Below are positions 46,670-55,646 of a DNA stretch of 64,000 nt, in pieces. A program made the translations under genes and the position numbers. The stretch comes from Aliidongia dinghuensis. GTDB taxonomy: Bacteria; Pseudomonadota; Alphaproteobacteria; ATCC43930; CGMCC-115725. A model generated the notes under the pieces. It saw nothing but the letters and a program-made list of their open reading frames with translations, did not search any database and had not been told where the DNA came from. The stretch is from contig NZ_BMJQ01000016.1 in the NCBI RefSeq assembly GCF_014643535.1, positions 124,001 through 188,000 of the forward strand, read 5' to 3'. The stretch's first letter is position 1. Each line of letters opens with the position of its first letter.

Positions 46670-48743
46670 GGACGCCGGCGATGAACTGCTCGACCTCGCG
46701 GCTGAGGGCCGTCGACTGCTGGCCGAGATCGGCCGCCGTCTCGCGCACCTGGCCCGCCGCCGTCCCGGTTTCTGCCGCCGAGGCGCGGACCTCGCCCAGC
46801 TGGCCCGACACCTGCCCCGTCGCGGTCGCCACTTCCTGGGCGTCGCGCGCGACCTGGTTCATGGCGCTCACCTGGCCTTGCACCGCCTCCGTGATGGCAC
46901 CGGTAAGCCCGTCGACCTCCTGGATGCGCGTGCGGATGCCGCCGATCGCTCGTACGGCCGTCTCCGTGGCGCCCTGGATCGCCGCGACCTGGCGCGTGAT
47001 CTGCTCGGTCGCAGCCCCGGTCTGGGCGGCCAGCGATTTCACCTCGCTCGCCACCACGGCGAAGCCCTTGCCGGCTTCCCCCGCCCTGGCCGCCTCGATC
47101 GTCGCGTTCAAGGCCAGGAGATTGGTCTGTGACGCAATGGCGCTGATCACGCCCACCACCTGCCCGATTTCCGCGGCCGCATCGGACAGGCGTGCCACCT
47201 CGCGGTCAGTCGCCTCGGCATCGGCGACGGCGCGGGCCGTGAGGCTCGAGGATTGCGCGACCTTGTCCGACACTTCGGCCAGCGATGCGCGCATCTCCTC
47301 GGCCGCTCCGGCGACGGCATTGATGCTGTCGGCCGCCTGCTCGACCGCCCGGGCAATATCCTCGGTCCGCCGGTTTGCATCGTCGGCGAGGCCGGTCATG
47401 GCCTCGGCCGCCCTGGTCATCCGCTGGGTCGCCTGACCAACGGTGTCGAGCGCGCGGCGGGCCGACGCCTCGAAGCCGCGGCACAACGTGCCGAGCTGAG
47501 TCGCCCGGACAAGATCCGCCTCCTGCGCCTTGAGGCGCTCCGTCGCCAAACGGTCGGCATCGAGCGCCCCCTGGCGCAGGGCCTCGAGCGTCGCCGCCAT
47601 TTCGGCGAACTCATCCTGCTGGCCGACCTGAGGCACCGGCTGCGCATAGTCGCGCCGGGACAGGTGCCCGATCGCGGTACTGAGCTCCCGCACCGGGGTG
47701 ACGACGCGCCGGCGGATCAGCCGCAGCACGAAAGCAGCGCCGGCCAGCGCCAGAAACAGCGCAGCACCCGAGATCGACAGGCTGAGCCACGCCGCCGCAC
47801 GCTCATCCTCGGCCCGCCGCTGCATCAGATCGAGCGCGGTGAACGCGATCTTGAGAATGGCCCCGAACGGTGCGTTGCAGAGCGCCGTCCATTGCGTCGG
47901 CGAGACCGGCGCGGTGCCGCTGTCGTCGAGCTTCTGGTAGACGGCGTCTCGCTCTGCCATGGAGGTATTCGTCGCCGCCTCCGCATCCGTGATGGCTTTG
48001 CGCAAAGCGTCGGACAGGCCCGGGCGCACCGTCAGGCCCTTGAGCGTGTTCCAGCCGGCCTCATCGTTGCCGCGCAGCCGATCGACGGTCGAGCGCCCCT
48101 GGACAGACAGTTTCTTGCCACCCGCGACGGCACCGCGGGCAGCAGAGCACTCCGAGCCGACGGGATCGCGGATCGCCCAGGCGGTCTGGCGTGCACCGAC
48201 CAGTTCGCCGATCGCCGGATCGGCGATCCTCGCCTCACCAGCAACGCCCAGCGACGCGTCGTTCAAGCTGTCGATCACCGCGCCCACGGATTTGTACCAG
48301 GCATCCGTCGCTTTGATGTCGCGCTCGGCCTTGGGCTTCGCGGCATAGGCCTCGAGCTGGTCCCACTCTTGGCCCGCCGCACTCCAGCGCTGCTGCAGCT
48401 CGGCCGTCAGCCGGTCGAGACCGGCGCCACCGATGCGCGGCAGGACCGCGACGGCGGCCTTGAACTGAGCGGTCTGGTTCTCCCTGATTTCCTTCAGCTT
48501 CGGCTTCGGGTCATCGAGATTGAGAAGGGCGGTCTGCGTGTCGCCGCGTGTGACGCGCAGCACCTGCATGGCGCCGAACACCGTCCGATCGGCTTCGGCC
48601 AAGGTGACCAGCCGCCCGGCTGCGGCCGTCTCCCGGACGGCCGTCACGACGCGCAACCCCAGCACGATCACCAGAATCGCGCATAATGCGACGAACGCTG
48701 CTGTCAGCAGACTGCCGACGCGAAAATGAATCCCTCGGTTCAT
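46659..48743 (-). CDS. Methyl-accepting chemotaxis protein
   Basis: 694-aa membrane chemoreceptor. TM1 is LLTAAFVALCAILVIVLGLR; a periplasmic ligand domain of about 300 residues follows. TM2 is SISGAALFLALAGAAFVLRL and then a HAMP domain (RRRVVTPVRELSTAIGHLSR). The cytoplasmic signalling domain has the conserved tip NLLALNATIEAARAGEAGKG. ATG 48743 (MNRGIHFRVG) has a GGAG site; an in-frame ATG at 48794 lacks one. Its ligand is unknown. Confidence 0.93.
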   Translation of the reverse strand: MNRGIHFRVGSLLTAAFVALCAILVIVLGLRVVTAVRETAAAGRLVTLAEADRTVFGAMQVLRVTRGDTQTALLNLDDPKPKLKEIRENQTAQFKAAVAVLPRIGGAGLDRLTAELQQRWSAAGQEWDQLEAYAAKPKAERDIKATDAWYKSVGAVIDSLNDASLGVAGEARIADPAIGELVGARQTAWAIRDPVGSECSAARGAVAGGKKLSVQGRSTVDRLRGNDEAGWNTLKGLTVRPGLSDALRKAITDAEAATNTSMAERDAVYQKLDDSGTAPVSPTQWTALCNAPFGAILKIAFTALDLMQRRAEDERAAAWLSLSISGAALFLALAGAAFVLRLIRRRVVTPVRELSTAIGHLSRRDYAQPVPQVGQQDEFAEMAATLEALRQGALDADRLATERLKAQEADLVRATQLGTLCRGFEASARRALDTVGQATQRMTRAAEAMTGLADDANRRTEDIARAVEQAADSINAVAGAAEEMRASLAEVSDKVAQSSSLTARAVADAEATDREVARLSDAAAEIGQVVGVISAIASQTNLLALNATIEAARAGEAGKGFAVVASEVKSLAAQTGAATEQITRQVAAIQGATETAVRAIGGIRTRIQEVDGLTGAITEAVQGQVSAMNQVARDAQEVATATGQVSGQLGEVRASAAETGTAAGQVRETAADLGQQSTALSREVEQFIAGVQAA

Positions 48744-48880
48744 GTCGCTCCATCCGTTGGCGCGCGTCGCTCGCACGCTCTCGGAGATCGACATAACGCG
48801 AGAAAATTAACGAACTGATATAGTAATCGTGAAGAGTGTTCCCGCGCCCGTTGCAAGAGGCGCGGGATCCTCTCGGGCCG

Positions 48881-51289
48881 TCAGCCGCGGAGCACCGCGC
48901 CGGTCAGCTTGGTCACCTGCGCCACGATCGTCTTCGACACCGCCTCGATCGCCTCGTCGGTCAAGGTCGCCTCGACCGGCTGCAGCGTGACGGTGAGCGC
49001 CAGCGACTTCTTACCCTCCGGCACGCCCTGTCCGGTGTAGACGTCGAACAGGCGCACCTCCGTCACCAGCTTCTTGTCGGCGCCGCGCGCCGCGCGCAGC
49101 ACCGCCTCAGCCGGCACGGTCTGGTCGACCAGGAAGGCAAAGTCGCGCTCGATCGGCTGGAACGGCGAGAGCTTCAGGAGCGGCCGCCCCTTCTGCGCCT
49201 TCACCGGCGGCACCGCGTCCAGGTAGACCTCGAATCCCACCGCCGGCCCCTTGAGACCGAGCGCCGTCACCAGGCGCGGGTGGATCTCGCCGAAATGGGC
49301 GAGCACTGTCTTCGGACCCAAGCGGATCGAGCCGCCGCGGCCCGGATGGTACCAACCCGGCGGATCGGCTGTGACCTGCAGGTTCTCGACCGGGGCTCCC
49401 GCCGCGGCGAGGGCGGCCAGCGCATCGGCCTTGGCGTCGAACGCATCGACCGGGGCGCCCGCGTTCCGCCACAGCTTCCTCGCCGTCCGGCCATGGCGGA
49501 TGCCGGCCGCAACCAGTGCCTGGCCCTCCGGCGTGTCGTCGCGATATTGCGGGCCCAGCTCGAACAGCGCCGCGTCGCCATAGCCGCGGTCGGCATTGCG
49601 CTGCGCCGCGGTCAGCAGGTTCGGCAGGATCGACGGCCGCATGACGTCGAGGTCGCTCGAGATCGGGTTCGCGACCGCGAGCGACGCGTCCGCCGTACCG
49701 AACAGCCCGGCATTGCCGATGCCGAAGAGCGCGCTCGACATGAAGGAATAGGTCACCGCCTCGTGGAGGCCGCGTTCGGCAAGCGTGCGCCGGACAAGGC
49801 CGGCGCGGCGCTGGTTCGCGTCGACCGCCTGGCCCGGCAAGGCGCCGACCGGGCGAAGCGGCACGGCCGGAATATGGTCATAGCCGTGGAGACGCAGCAC
49901 CTCCTCGACCAGGTCGGCCTCGCCCTCGATGTCGGCGCGCCACGACGGCAGCGACACGGCGAAATGGTCGCTAGCCTTGGCGACGGAACAGCCGAGATGG
50001 CTCAGGATCCGCGCGATGTCCTGGTCCGGCACGGTAACGGCGCCCAGCGTCTCGACCCGCTCCGGCCGGAGCGTCACGGTCCGCTGCCAATGCGGCTCGG
50101 CGCCGGTCACCGTGACCTCGCCCGGCTCGCCGCCGCACAGCTCCAGCACGAGCTTGGTCGCGATCTCGATGCCGTCGCGCACGAAGGCCGGATCGACGCC
50201 GCGCTCGAAGCGATAGCGCGCGTCCGACTGCACGCTGAGGCGACGGCCGGTCTCGGCCGTACGGGTCGGATCGAACAGCGCCGCCTCGATCAGCACGTCG
50301 ACCGTGCCCTCGTCGCAGCCGGTCGTCTCGCCGCCCATGACGCCGCCGAGGCTGACGACGCCGCTCGCGTCCGAGATGGCGACCATGCCGGGCTCGAGCG
50401 CGTATTCCTTGCCGTTCAAGGCCAGGAGCGTCTCGCCGCCCTTGGCCGGATGCACGGTCAGGTCGCCCTTGACCTTCGCCACGTCGAACACGTGCAGCGG
50501 CCGGTTGACGTCGAACGTCATGTAGTTGGTGATGTCGACCAGCGCCGAGATCGGGCGGAGGCCGATCGAAGTCAGCCGCTCCTGCAGCCAGGCCGGGCTC
50601 GGCCCGTTCCTGACGCCACGGATGACGCGGCCGACGAACATCGGGCAGTCCTTCAGCGCCTCCCCGGCGATATGGATCTTGACCGGGCTCGGGAAACGGC
50701 CGGGGATCTTCTCGACCGCAAGCGGCTTCAGCGTACCGAGGCCGGCCGCCGCGAGATCGCGGGCGATGCCACGCACGCCCAGGCAGTCGGCCCGGTTCGG
50801 CGTGATCTTGATGTCGAGCAGCGGATCGTCGAGCCCGAGCACGGCCGCGAACGGCTCGCCGACGGGTGCTTCGGCCGGCAGCTCGATGATGCCCTCGTGA
50901 TCCTCGCTCAGGCCCATCTCATAGGCCGAGCACATCATGCCGTTGGATTTGACGCCGCGGATCTCGCTGGGCTTCAGCACCAGGCCGGTCCGGGGAATGG
51001 TCGAGCCCGAGGGCGCGAACACGACTTTCAAGCCCGCCCGCGCATTGGGCGCGCCGCAGACGACCTGGATCGTTTCGGATCCGGTATCGACCTTGCAAAG
51101 CTTGAGCTTGTCCGCGTTCGGATGCTGCTCGGCCGAGACGACGTAGGCGACCTTGAACGGCGCCAGTGCGGCTCCCCGGTCCTCGATATTGTCGACCTCG
51201 AGCCCGAACATGGTGAGCGTCCGGGTCAGGGTCGCGAGGTCCGCATCGGTCTCGAGATGCTGCTTCAACCAGGAAAGCGTGGTCTTCAT
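48881..51289 (-). CDS. pheT: Phenylalanyl-tRNA synthetase beta subunit
   Basis: 802-aa subunit of the alpha2-beta2 enzyme. In order: an EMAP/tRNA-binding domain (VVSAEQHPNADKLKLCKVD), B3/B4 editing domain, B5 domain (RPERVETLGAVTVPDQDIAR), a catalytic-core-like region, and the C-terminal FDX-ACB anticodon-binding domain (SPFQPIERDFAFLVDQTVPA). Its ATG overlaps the pheS stop (ATGA). Confidence 0.97.
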   Translation of the reverse strand: MKTTLSWLKQHLETDADLATLTRTLTMFGLEVDNIEDRGAALAPFKVAYVVSAEQHPNADKLKLCKVDTGSETIQVVCGAPNARAGLKVVFAPSGSTIPRTGLVLKPSEIRGVKSNGMMCSAYEMGLSEDHEGIIELPAEAPVGEPFAAVLGLDDPLLDIKITPNRADCLGVRGIARDLAAAGLGTLKPLAVEKIPGRFPSPVKIHIAGEALKDCPMFVGRVIRGVRNGPSPAWLQERLTSIGLRPISALVDITNYMTFDVNRPLHVFDVAKVKGDLTVHPAKGGETLLALNGKEYALEPGMVAISDASGVVSLGGVMGGETTGCDEGTVDVLIEAALFDPTRTAETGRRLSVQSDARYRFERGVDPAFVRDGIEIATKLVLELCGGEPGEVTVTGAEPHWQRTVTLRPERVETLGAVTVPDQDIARILSHLGCSVAKASDHFAVSLPSWRADIEGEADLVEEVLRLHGYDHIPAVPLRPVGALPGQAVDANQRRAGLVRRTLAERGLHEAVTYSFMSSALFGIGNAGLFGTADASLAVANPISSDLDVMRPSILPNLLTAAQRNADRGYGDAALFELGPQYRDDTPEGQALVAAGIRHGRTARKLWRNAGAPVDAFDAKADALAALAAAGAPVENLQVTADPPGWYHPGRGGSIRLGPKTVLAHFGEIHPRLVTALGLKGPAVGFEVYLDAVPPVKAQKGRPLLKLSPFQPIERDFAFLVDQTVPAEAVLRAARGADKKLVTEVRLFDVYTGQGVPEGKKSLALTVTLQPVEATLTDEAIEAVSKTIVAQVTKLTGAVLRG

Positions 51290-52380
51290 CGGCTGAGCCC
51301 TCCCGTCAGGCTCGGTCGTTCCAAGGGCAGGAAACCATAGTGGCGGAGCCAGCGCAGGTCCGACTCATAGAAGGTGCGGAGATCGGGGATGCCGTACTTC
51401 AGCATCGCGATGCGCTCGATGCCCATGCCGAAGGCGAAGCCCTGGTAGCGGGTCGGATCGATGCCGCAATTCGCCAGCACCTTCGGATGGACCATGCCGC
51501 AGCCCAGAATCTCGAGCCAGTCGCCATAGTTGCCGAGCTTCAGCTCGCCGCCCGAGCGCTTGCAGCCGATGTCGACCTCGGCGCCCGGCTCGACGAATGG
51601 GAAATAGCTCGGCCGGAAGCGGAGCGGCAGGTCGTCGATGTCGAAGAACGCGCGCAGGAATTCGGTAAGGCAGCCCTTCAAGTGCCCCATGTGGGTCGTC
51701 TCGTCGATCACCAGCCCTTCGACCTGATGGAACATCGGCGAATGGGTCGCATCGTGATCGAAGCGGAAGGTGCGGCCCGGGCAGATGATGCGGATCGGGT
51801 GACCCTCGGCGAGCTTGTCCTTGTCGCGCAGCATGGTGCGGATCTGCACCGGGGAGGTGTGGGTCCGCAGCACCTTGCGCGTGCCGTCCGGCTTGTCGGC
51901 CAGATAGAACGTGTCGTGCTCCTGCCGCGCCGGATGGTCGGCCGGGATGTTGAGCGCCTCGAAGTTGTAGAAATCGTCCTCGATGTGCGGACCTTCCTCG
52001 ACGCTGAAACCCATGGCGCCGAAGATCGCGGTCAGCTCGTCGATCGTCTGGCTGATCGGATGGATGCGGCCCGCGGTCTCATGGGCGACCGGCAGGGTCA
52101 CGTCGAGCCGCTCGGAGGCCAAGCGCCGCTCCAGCTCAGCCTCGGCCAGATGGGTCTGCGCGGCGTCGAGCGCAGCGGCGATCTCATCCTTCAGGCGGTT
52201 CAAGGCCTGGCCCGCAGTCTTGCGCGCCTCTGCGTCGAGGCCGCCCAGATCCTTCATCAGGCCGGTGATCTCGCCCTTGCGGCCCAAGGCCGCGACGCGG
52301 ACTTGCTCGAGTGCCGCCGGGCTGTCTGCGCGAGCGATCTCCGCCAGCAGGCGGGTGCGCAAGGCTTCCAACGCGTCCAT
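51286..52380 (-). CDS. pheS: Phenylalanyl-tRNA synthetase alpha subunit
   Basis: 364-aa class II synthetase catalytic subunit. It has an N-terminal coiled coil (about residues 1-90) and class II motifs: HPISQTIDELTAIFGAMGF, THTSPVQIRTM (motif 2 region), CPGRTFRFDHDATHSPMFHQ and GFAFGMGIERIAMLKYGI (motif 3). It follows rplT after 205 bp that include a terminator-like hairpin. Confidence 0.97.
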   Translation of the reverse strand: MDALEALRTRLLAEIARADSPAALEQVRVAALGRKGEITGLMKDLGGLDAEARKTAGQALNRLKDEIAAALDAAQTHLAEAELERRLASERLDVTLPVAHETAGRIHPISQTIDELTAIFGAMGFSVEEGPHIEDDFYNFEALNIPADHPARQEHDTFYLADKPDGTRKVLRTHTSPVQIRTMLRDKDKLAEGHPIRIICPGRTFRFDHDATHSPMFHQVEGLVIDETTHMGHLKGCLTEFLRAFFDIDDLPLRFRPSYFPFVEPGAEVDIGCKRSGGELKLGNYGDWLEILGCGMVHPKVLANCGIDPTRYQGFAFGMGIERIAMLKYGIPDLRTFYESDLRWLRHYGFLPLERPSLTGGLSR

Positions 52381-52410
52381 CGCTTTCCCTCGGGATGGTC
52401 AAAGAGGACA

Positions 52411-52444
52411 AAAAGAAAGGGCCGAAGATCGGATCTTCGGCCCT
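52411..52444 (-). terminator. Terminator or attenuator between rplT and pheS
   Basis: AGGGCCGAAGATC (52418-52430) is complementary to GATCTTCGGCCCT (52432-52444). On the minus strand the stem is followed by TTCTTTTTG, a good U tract, 30 bp before the pheS ATG. Confidence 0.7.
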
Positions 52445-52477
52445 GGTACTGGTGCGGATCGTTCGCTTGGGCGCGGG

Positions 52478-52496
52478 CCGCCCGATGATCGGGCGG
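52478..52496 (-). promoter_or_regulatory. Upstream hairpin in the pheST leader
   Basis: CCGCCCGA (52478-52485) pairs with TCGGGCGG (52489-52496), three-base loop. It precedes the terminator hairpin by about 33 nt and could act as a pause or competing structure. Confidence 0.4.
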
Positions 52497-52585
52497 AAGA
52501 GCGCGCATGCAACTCGACCGACGGGGCCGTCAGCGGGTCCCGGTGCTAAATCGAGCGGCGAGCCGAGCGATCGTCATGGCGATGC

Positions 52586-52966
52586 TTACTCGGCCGCGGC
52601 CTTGGCCTTCTCGCCGAGCGCCTTCTGGGCGGTCTCGACCAGCGACTTGAACGCGTTCGGCTGGGTGATGGCGAGGTCCGAGATGATCTTGCGATCGAGC
52701 TCGATGCCGGCCAGCTTGATGCCGTTCATGAACTGCGAATAGGTCAGGCCATGCTGGCGGACGCCGGCGTTGATGCGCTGGATCCACAGGCCGCGGAACG
52801 AGCGCTTCTTGGCGCGCCGGTCGCGGTAGGCATACTGCAGGCCCTTCTCGACCTTCTCGATCGCGACGCGATAGGCCTTGCTGCCCCGGCCGCGATAGCC
52901 CTTGGCGAGGTCGAGGATCTTCTTGTGACGGGCGTGGGTGATCACGCCCCGCTTGACGCGTGCCAT
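52586..52966 (-). CDS. rplT: 50S ribosomal protein L20
   Basis: 126-aa L20, basic, with the diagnostic opening MARVKRGVITHARHKKILDL and central RDRRAKKRSFRGLWIQRINA. It binds 23S rRNA early in 50S assembly and, in many bacteria, represses its own operon. It lies 4 bp downstream of rpmI. infC, often first in this operon, is not upstream here. Confidence 0.98.
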   Translation of the reverse strand: MARVKRGVITHARHKKILDLAKGYRGRGSKAYRVAIEKVEKGLQYAYRDRRAKKRSFRGLWIQRINAGVRQHGLTYSQFMNGIKLAGIELDRKIISDLAITQPNAFKSLVETAQKALGEKAKAAAE

Positions 52967-52970
52967 GTTC

Positions 52971-53174
52971 TCAACCCCTCAGATACGGCATGTACCACTT
53001 GACCAACGTCGAATCGCCCTTCTGGAGCGTGACGGTGCCACGGGCCTTGCGCTTCATCTTCTGCGGCTTGGAGATCAGGCGGTGACGCTTGTGCGCCACG
53101 TTCATCTTGATCTTGCCGGTCGCGGTGCGGCTGAACCGCTTCTTCGCGCCGGATTTGGTCTTGAGCTTGGGCAC
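52971..53174 (-). CDS. rpmI: 50S ribosomal protein L35
   Basis: 67-aa L35 with the family signature MPKLKTKSGAKKRFSRTATG and HKRHRLISKPQKMKR. First gene of rpmI-rplT-pheS-pheT in this window. The upstream 200 bp contain its promoter and leader; I see no infC. Confidence 0.98.
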   Translation of the reverse strand: MPKLKTKSGAKKRFSRTATGKIKMNVAHKRHRLISKPQKMKRKARGTVTLQKGDSTLVKWYMPYLRG

Positions 53175-53360
53175 TTTTCAGTTCCTTTGACCAAGGTTGC
53201 GATGCGGTGGCAGGCATGCCCTGCGGCGCATAAATGCGCGGCCGTACCACCGGGATGGAGGCGGAGGGTATAGGCCATGAGGCGGGGGAACGCAAGCGGC
53301 GGCCACAGGAGCGGCCGGCATGGAAGGGAGCCGTGCCATGCAGGGCTCCCTCTCCTGAGT

Positions 53361-53388
53361 GATCAGCCGGGGCGGTCAGCCGGCGCGC
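53361..53388. repeat. 13-bp tandem repeat at the DUF1059 stop codon
   Basis: TCAGCCGG occurs at 53363 and 53376 with similar flanks (period 13). The second copy's TCA is the complement of the DUF1059 stop codon. Confidence 0.5.
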
Positions 53389-53570
53389 GCCGGCTTCTCC
53401 TCCCGGATCGCGGCGCGGATGCGCTCACGCAGGGCTTCGGAGACCGGCCCGATCTCGTGAGCGTCATGAGCGTGATCGAGCTCCTTCACGATCACTTCCG
53501 CGTCGGTCGGTCCATGGACCTGATAGTCGCAGCCCGGGAACACCGAGCCGCAATCGAGAACCTTGGTCAT
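53376..53570 (-). CDS. DUF1059 small protein
   Basis: 64-aa protein matching the DUF1059 pattern: MTKVLDCGSVFPGCDYQVHG followed by VIVKELDHAHDAHEI. Two Cys and several His could bind metal; function unknown. A GGGAGAGAG ribosome-binding site precedes the ATG. It lies 94 bp downstream of the cupin gene on the same strand. Confidence 0.85.
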   Translation of the reverse strand: MTKVLDCGSVFPGCDYQVHGPTDAEVIVKELDHAHDAHEIGPVSEALRERIRAAIREEKPARAG

Positions 53571-53664
53571 TTCGCTCTCTCCCGCAAAGTCGCTTGCCTC
53601 TGAACGGGGCTTGGGGGCGACACCAAGAGAACCGACCCGGAGGGCGCTTCGTTCCGCATTTTCG

Positions 53665-54105
53665 TTAGCTGCGGGACGGCCGCGGCGACGGTTTCCAGTC
53701 CGGCGGCGCCAGCTCGAAATGGGCGAATTCGAAGCCGGGCGAGACGGCGCAGCTGACGAGCGTCCAGGCACCGAGGCTGACGGCGCATTGCCAGGCATGG
53801 GGCGGCACGATCGCCTGGGGCTTGAGCCCATTCGCGAGATCGGCGCCCAGATGCACGCCCCAGGCGTCATGGCCGTTCTCCGATACGGTAAGCGCCAGCG
53901 GCGCCCCCGCGTGCCAGAGCCAGATTTCGGTCGCGTCGATCCGGTGCCAATGGGATTGTTCGCCCGCCTGCAGCACGAAATAGATCGCCGTCACCGCCGC
54001 GCGCTCGCCGGATAAGGCGGGCGCGCGGTAGGTCTCGACATAGTGCCCGCCCTCGGGATGCGGCTGCATGCCGAGGGCGCGGATAATGTCGTGCGCTGTC
54101 GTCAT
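53665..54105 (-). CDS. Cupin-fold protein (DUF985)
   Basis: 146-aa small beta-barrel protein. Motifs PHPEGGHYVETYRA, AIYFVLQAGEQSHWHRIDAT and VPPHAWQ match the DUF985 cupins. It may bind a sugar nucleotide or metal; no activity is assigned here. Its ATG overlaps the upstream GST stop codon (ATGA), so the two are translationally coupled. Confidence 0.88.
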   Translation of the reverse strand: MTTAHDIIRALGMQPHPEGGHYVETYRAPALSGERAAVTAIYFVLQAGEQSHWHRIDATEIWLWHAGAPLALTVSENGHDAWGVHLGADLANGLKPQAIVPPHAWQCAVSLGAWTLVSCAVSPGFEFAHFELAPPDWKPSPRPSRS

Positions 54106-54707
54106 GCCTTCGGGACGGTCGCGACGAACGACGGGCGCTCGGCCACGTCCGCGTACCAGGCGGCGAGCGTCGGATGGGCCGAACGCCAATCCTCCTCGGG
54201 GAAGCGGAAGTCGAGATAGCCCAGCGCGCAGCCGGCCGCGATCTCGCCGATCGTGAGCGAACCGCCGAGGCGCTCCGCGGCAAGAGCGGCCAGCGCCTGG
54301 CGGATCTTGCGGAATTGGCCCTCGCTCCAGGCGGCCCAGCGCTGCGGTTCCGGCCGGAGATTGTGCTCGTAGCGGACGAGCAATGCCGCATCGAGCAGGC
54401 CGTCGGCCGTCGCCTGCCGGCGGAGCGCCGTCCAGCGCGCCGGCCCCTCTGCCGGGAACAGCCGGTGACCGCCGTGCAGACTGTCGAGATACTCCGCGAT
54501 GACGCGGGAATCGAACAGGCCCGTCCCGTCATCGAGCACCAGGGTCGGCACCTTGACCAGCGGGTTCTTGGCCGCGACGTCGGAATTGACGAGCGTCGGC
54601 GCCACGGTGCTGGGCACCAGTTCGATCTTGCCTGCAAGCCCGGTCTCGTGCGCCACGACCATGACCTTGCGGACATAGGGCGAGGCGGCGGAATAAAGCA
54701 GCTTCAT
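54102..54707 (-). CDS. Glutathione S-transferase family protein
   Basis: 201-aa GST. The N-terminal thioredoxin fold has LLYSAASPYVRKVMVVAHE (Ser-type active site), LVKVPTLVLDDGTGLFDSRV with the cis-Pro and the ES/DS-type glutathione contact. The helical domain contains GSLTIGEIAAGCALGYLDFR (N-capping motif). Unknown substrate. It is codirectional with gloB upstream (27-bp gap), a glutathione-linked neighbourhood. Confidence 0.93.
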   Translation of the reverse strand: MKLLYSAASPYVRKVMVVAHETGLAGKIELVPSTVAPTLVNSDVAAKNPLVKVPTLVLDDGTGLFDSRVIAEYLDSLHGGHRLFPAEGPARWTALRRQATADGLLDAALLVRYEHNLRPEPQRWAAWSEGQFRKIRQALAALAAERLGGSLTIGEIAAGCALGYLDFRFPEEDWRSAHPTLAAWYADVAERPSFVATVPKA

Positions 54708-54734
54708 GAAGGGTGCCCCCCTTGGCTCCGGTTA

Positions 54735-55502
54735 TCAGAAATTGTCCTTGGCGCGGCGGACCGCGGCAAACACGTCGGCCGCGGGCCGGCCGGCGAGGCC
54801 CATCGCCGCCTGCACCGCCGGCACGTCGGCGCGCAGGAACGGGTTCGTCGCCTTCTCGACGCCGAGCACTGTCGGGATGGTCGGCTTGCCGGCGGCGCGG
54901 AGCGCCGTCACCTCGGCCGCGCGCGCCTCGAGCGCCGCGTTGTTCGGCTCGATCGTGCGGGCGAAGCGCGCATTCGATTGGGTATATTCGTGGCCGCAAT
55001 AGACCCGCGTCGCGTCCGGCAGGGCTTTGAGCTTGCCGAGCGAGCGCCACATTTCCTCGGGCGTGCCCTCGAACAGCTTGCCGCAGCCGAGCGAGAACAG
55101 CGTGTCGCCGGAGAACAGGGCCTCGTCCGCCTCGAACCAGAGCGCGATATGGCCCGACGTGTGGCCCGGCACGGCGAAGACCTGTGCCTCGCTGCCGCCG
55201 ACCCGATAGCGGTCGCCCTCGGCGAGCGGCACGTCGACGTCCGGGATGCGGTGCAGGTCGGCGCGCGGTGCCGCGATGACAGCGCCGGTCGCGGCCTTGA
55301 GCGCCGCATTGCCGCCGATATGGTCCGGATGGTGATGGGTATTGAGGATATGGCCGAGGCGCCAGCCCTCGGCCTCGAGCACGGCCAGCACAGGTGCTGC
55401 TTCCGACGGATCGACGACCGCCGTGTCGCCGGTCGCAGGATCGTGCAGCAGATAGCCGTAGTTGTCGGACAAGAGCGGCACCAGCCGGATCTCGAGCGCC
55501 AT
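54735..55502 (-). CDS. gloB: Hydroxyacylglutathione hydrolase (glyoxalase II)
   Basis: 255-aa metallo-beta-lactamase-fold enzyme hydrolysing S-lactoylglutathione. The metal motif THHHPDHIGG has His56, His58, Asp60 and His61; further ligands are in VPGHTSGHI, FSGDTLF and CGHEYT. ATG 55502 (MALEIRLVPLLSDNYGYL) is the family start. The frame is open further upstream through a four-copy 15-bp repeat, which would add a repetitive N-terminus if an upstream start were used. Confidence 0.95.
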   Translation of the reverse strand: MALEIRLVPLLSDNYGYLLHDPATGDTAVVDPSEAAPVLAVLEAEGWRLGHILNTHHHPDHIGGNAALKAATGAVIAAPRADLHRIPDVDVPLAEGDRYRVGGSEAQVFAVPGHTSGHIALWFEADEALFSGDTLFSLGCGKLFEGTPEEMWRSLGKLKALPDATRVYCGHEYTQSNARFARTIEPNNAALEARAAEVTALRAAGKPTIPTVLGVEKATNPFLRADVPAVQAAMGLAGRPAADVFAAVRRAKDNF

Positions 55503-55516
55503 CGCGTGTCTCCCCG

Positions 55517-55576
55517 TCGCATTAAACGGCTTCGCATCAAACGACTTCGCACCAAAGGTCGTCGCGTCGAACGCCG
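55517..55576. repeat. Four-copy 15-bp degenerate tandem repeat upstream of gloB
   Basis: Copies begin at 55517, 55532, 55547 and 55562: TCGCATTAAACGGCT, TCGCATCAAACGACT, TCGCACCAAAGGTCG and TCGCGTCGAACGCCG. The repeat separates divergent gloB and methyltransferase genes and stays in frame with gloB, where it would encode F-[DGN]-A-[TK]-x units. Confidence 0.8.
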
Positions 55577-55646
55577 ACACCATAGGGGCCCTGCCCTGCG
55601 TGCGCCAAGCCTTCACGAGCGGCTTTTCGTGCTAAAGTCCGGCGCA

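Noticed and set aside
52531..52580. Short frame MTIARLAARFSTGTR as a pheST leader peptide
   Set aside because: Only one Phe codon and no clear coupling to the hairpins, so not called as a gene; mentioned under the attenuator finding.
54174..55646. Very long open frame antisense to GST and gloB, in frame with the methyltransferase
   Set aside because: It is a GC-rich shadow of the minus-strand genes; methyltransferase homology begins only at the ATG at 55647.
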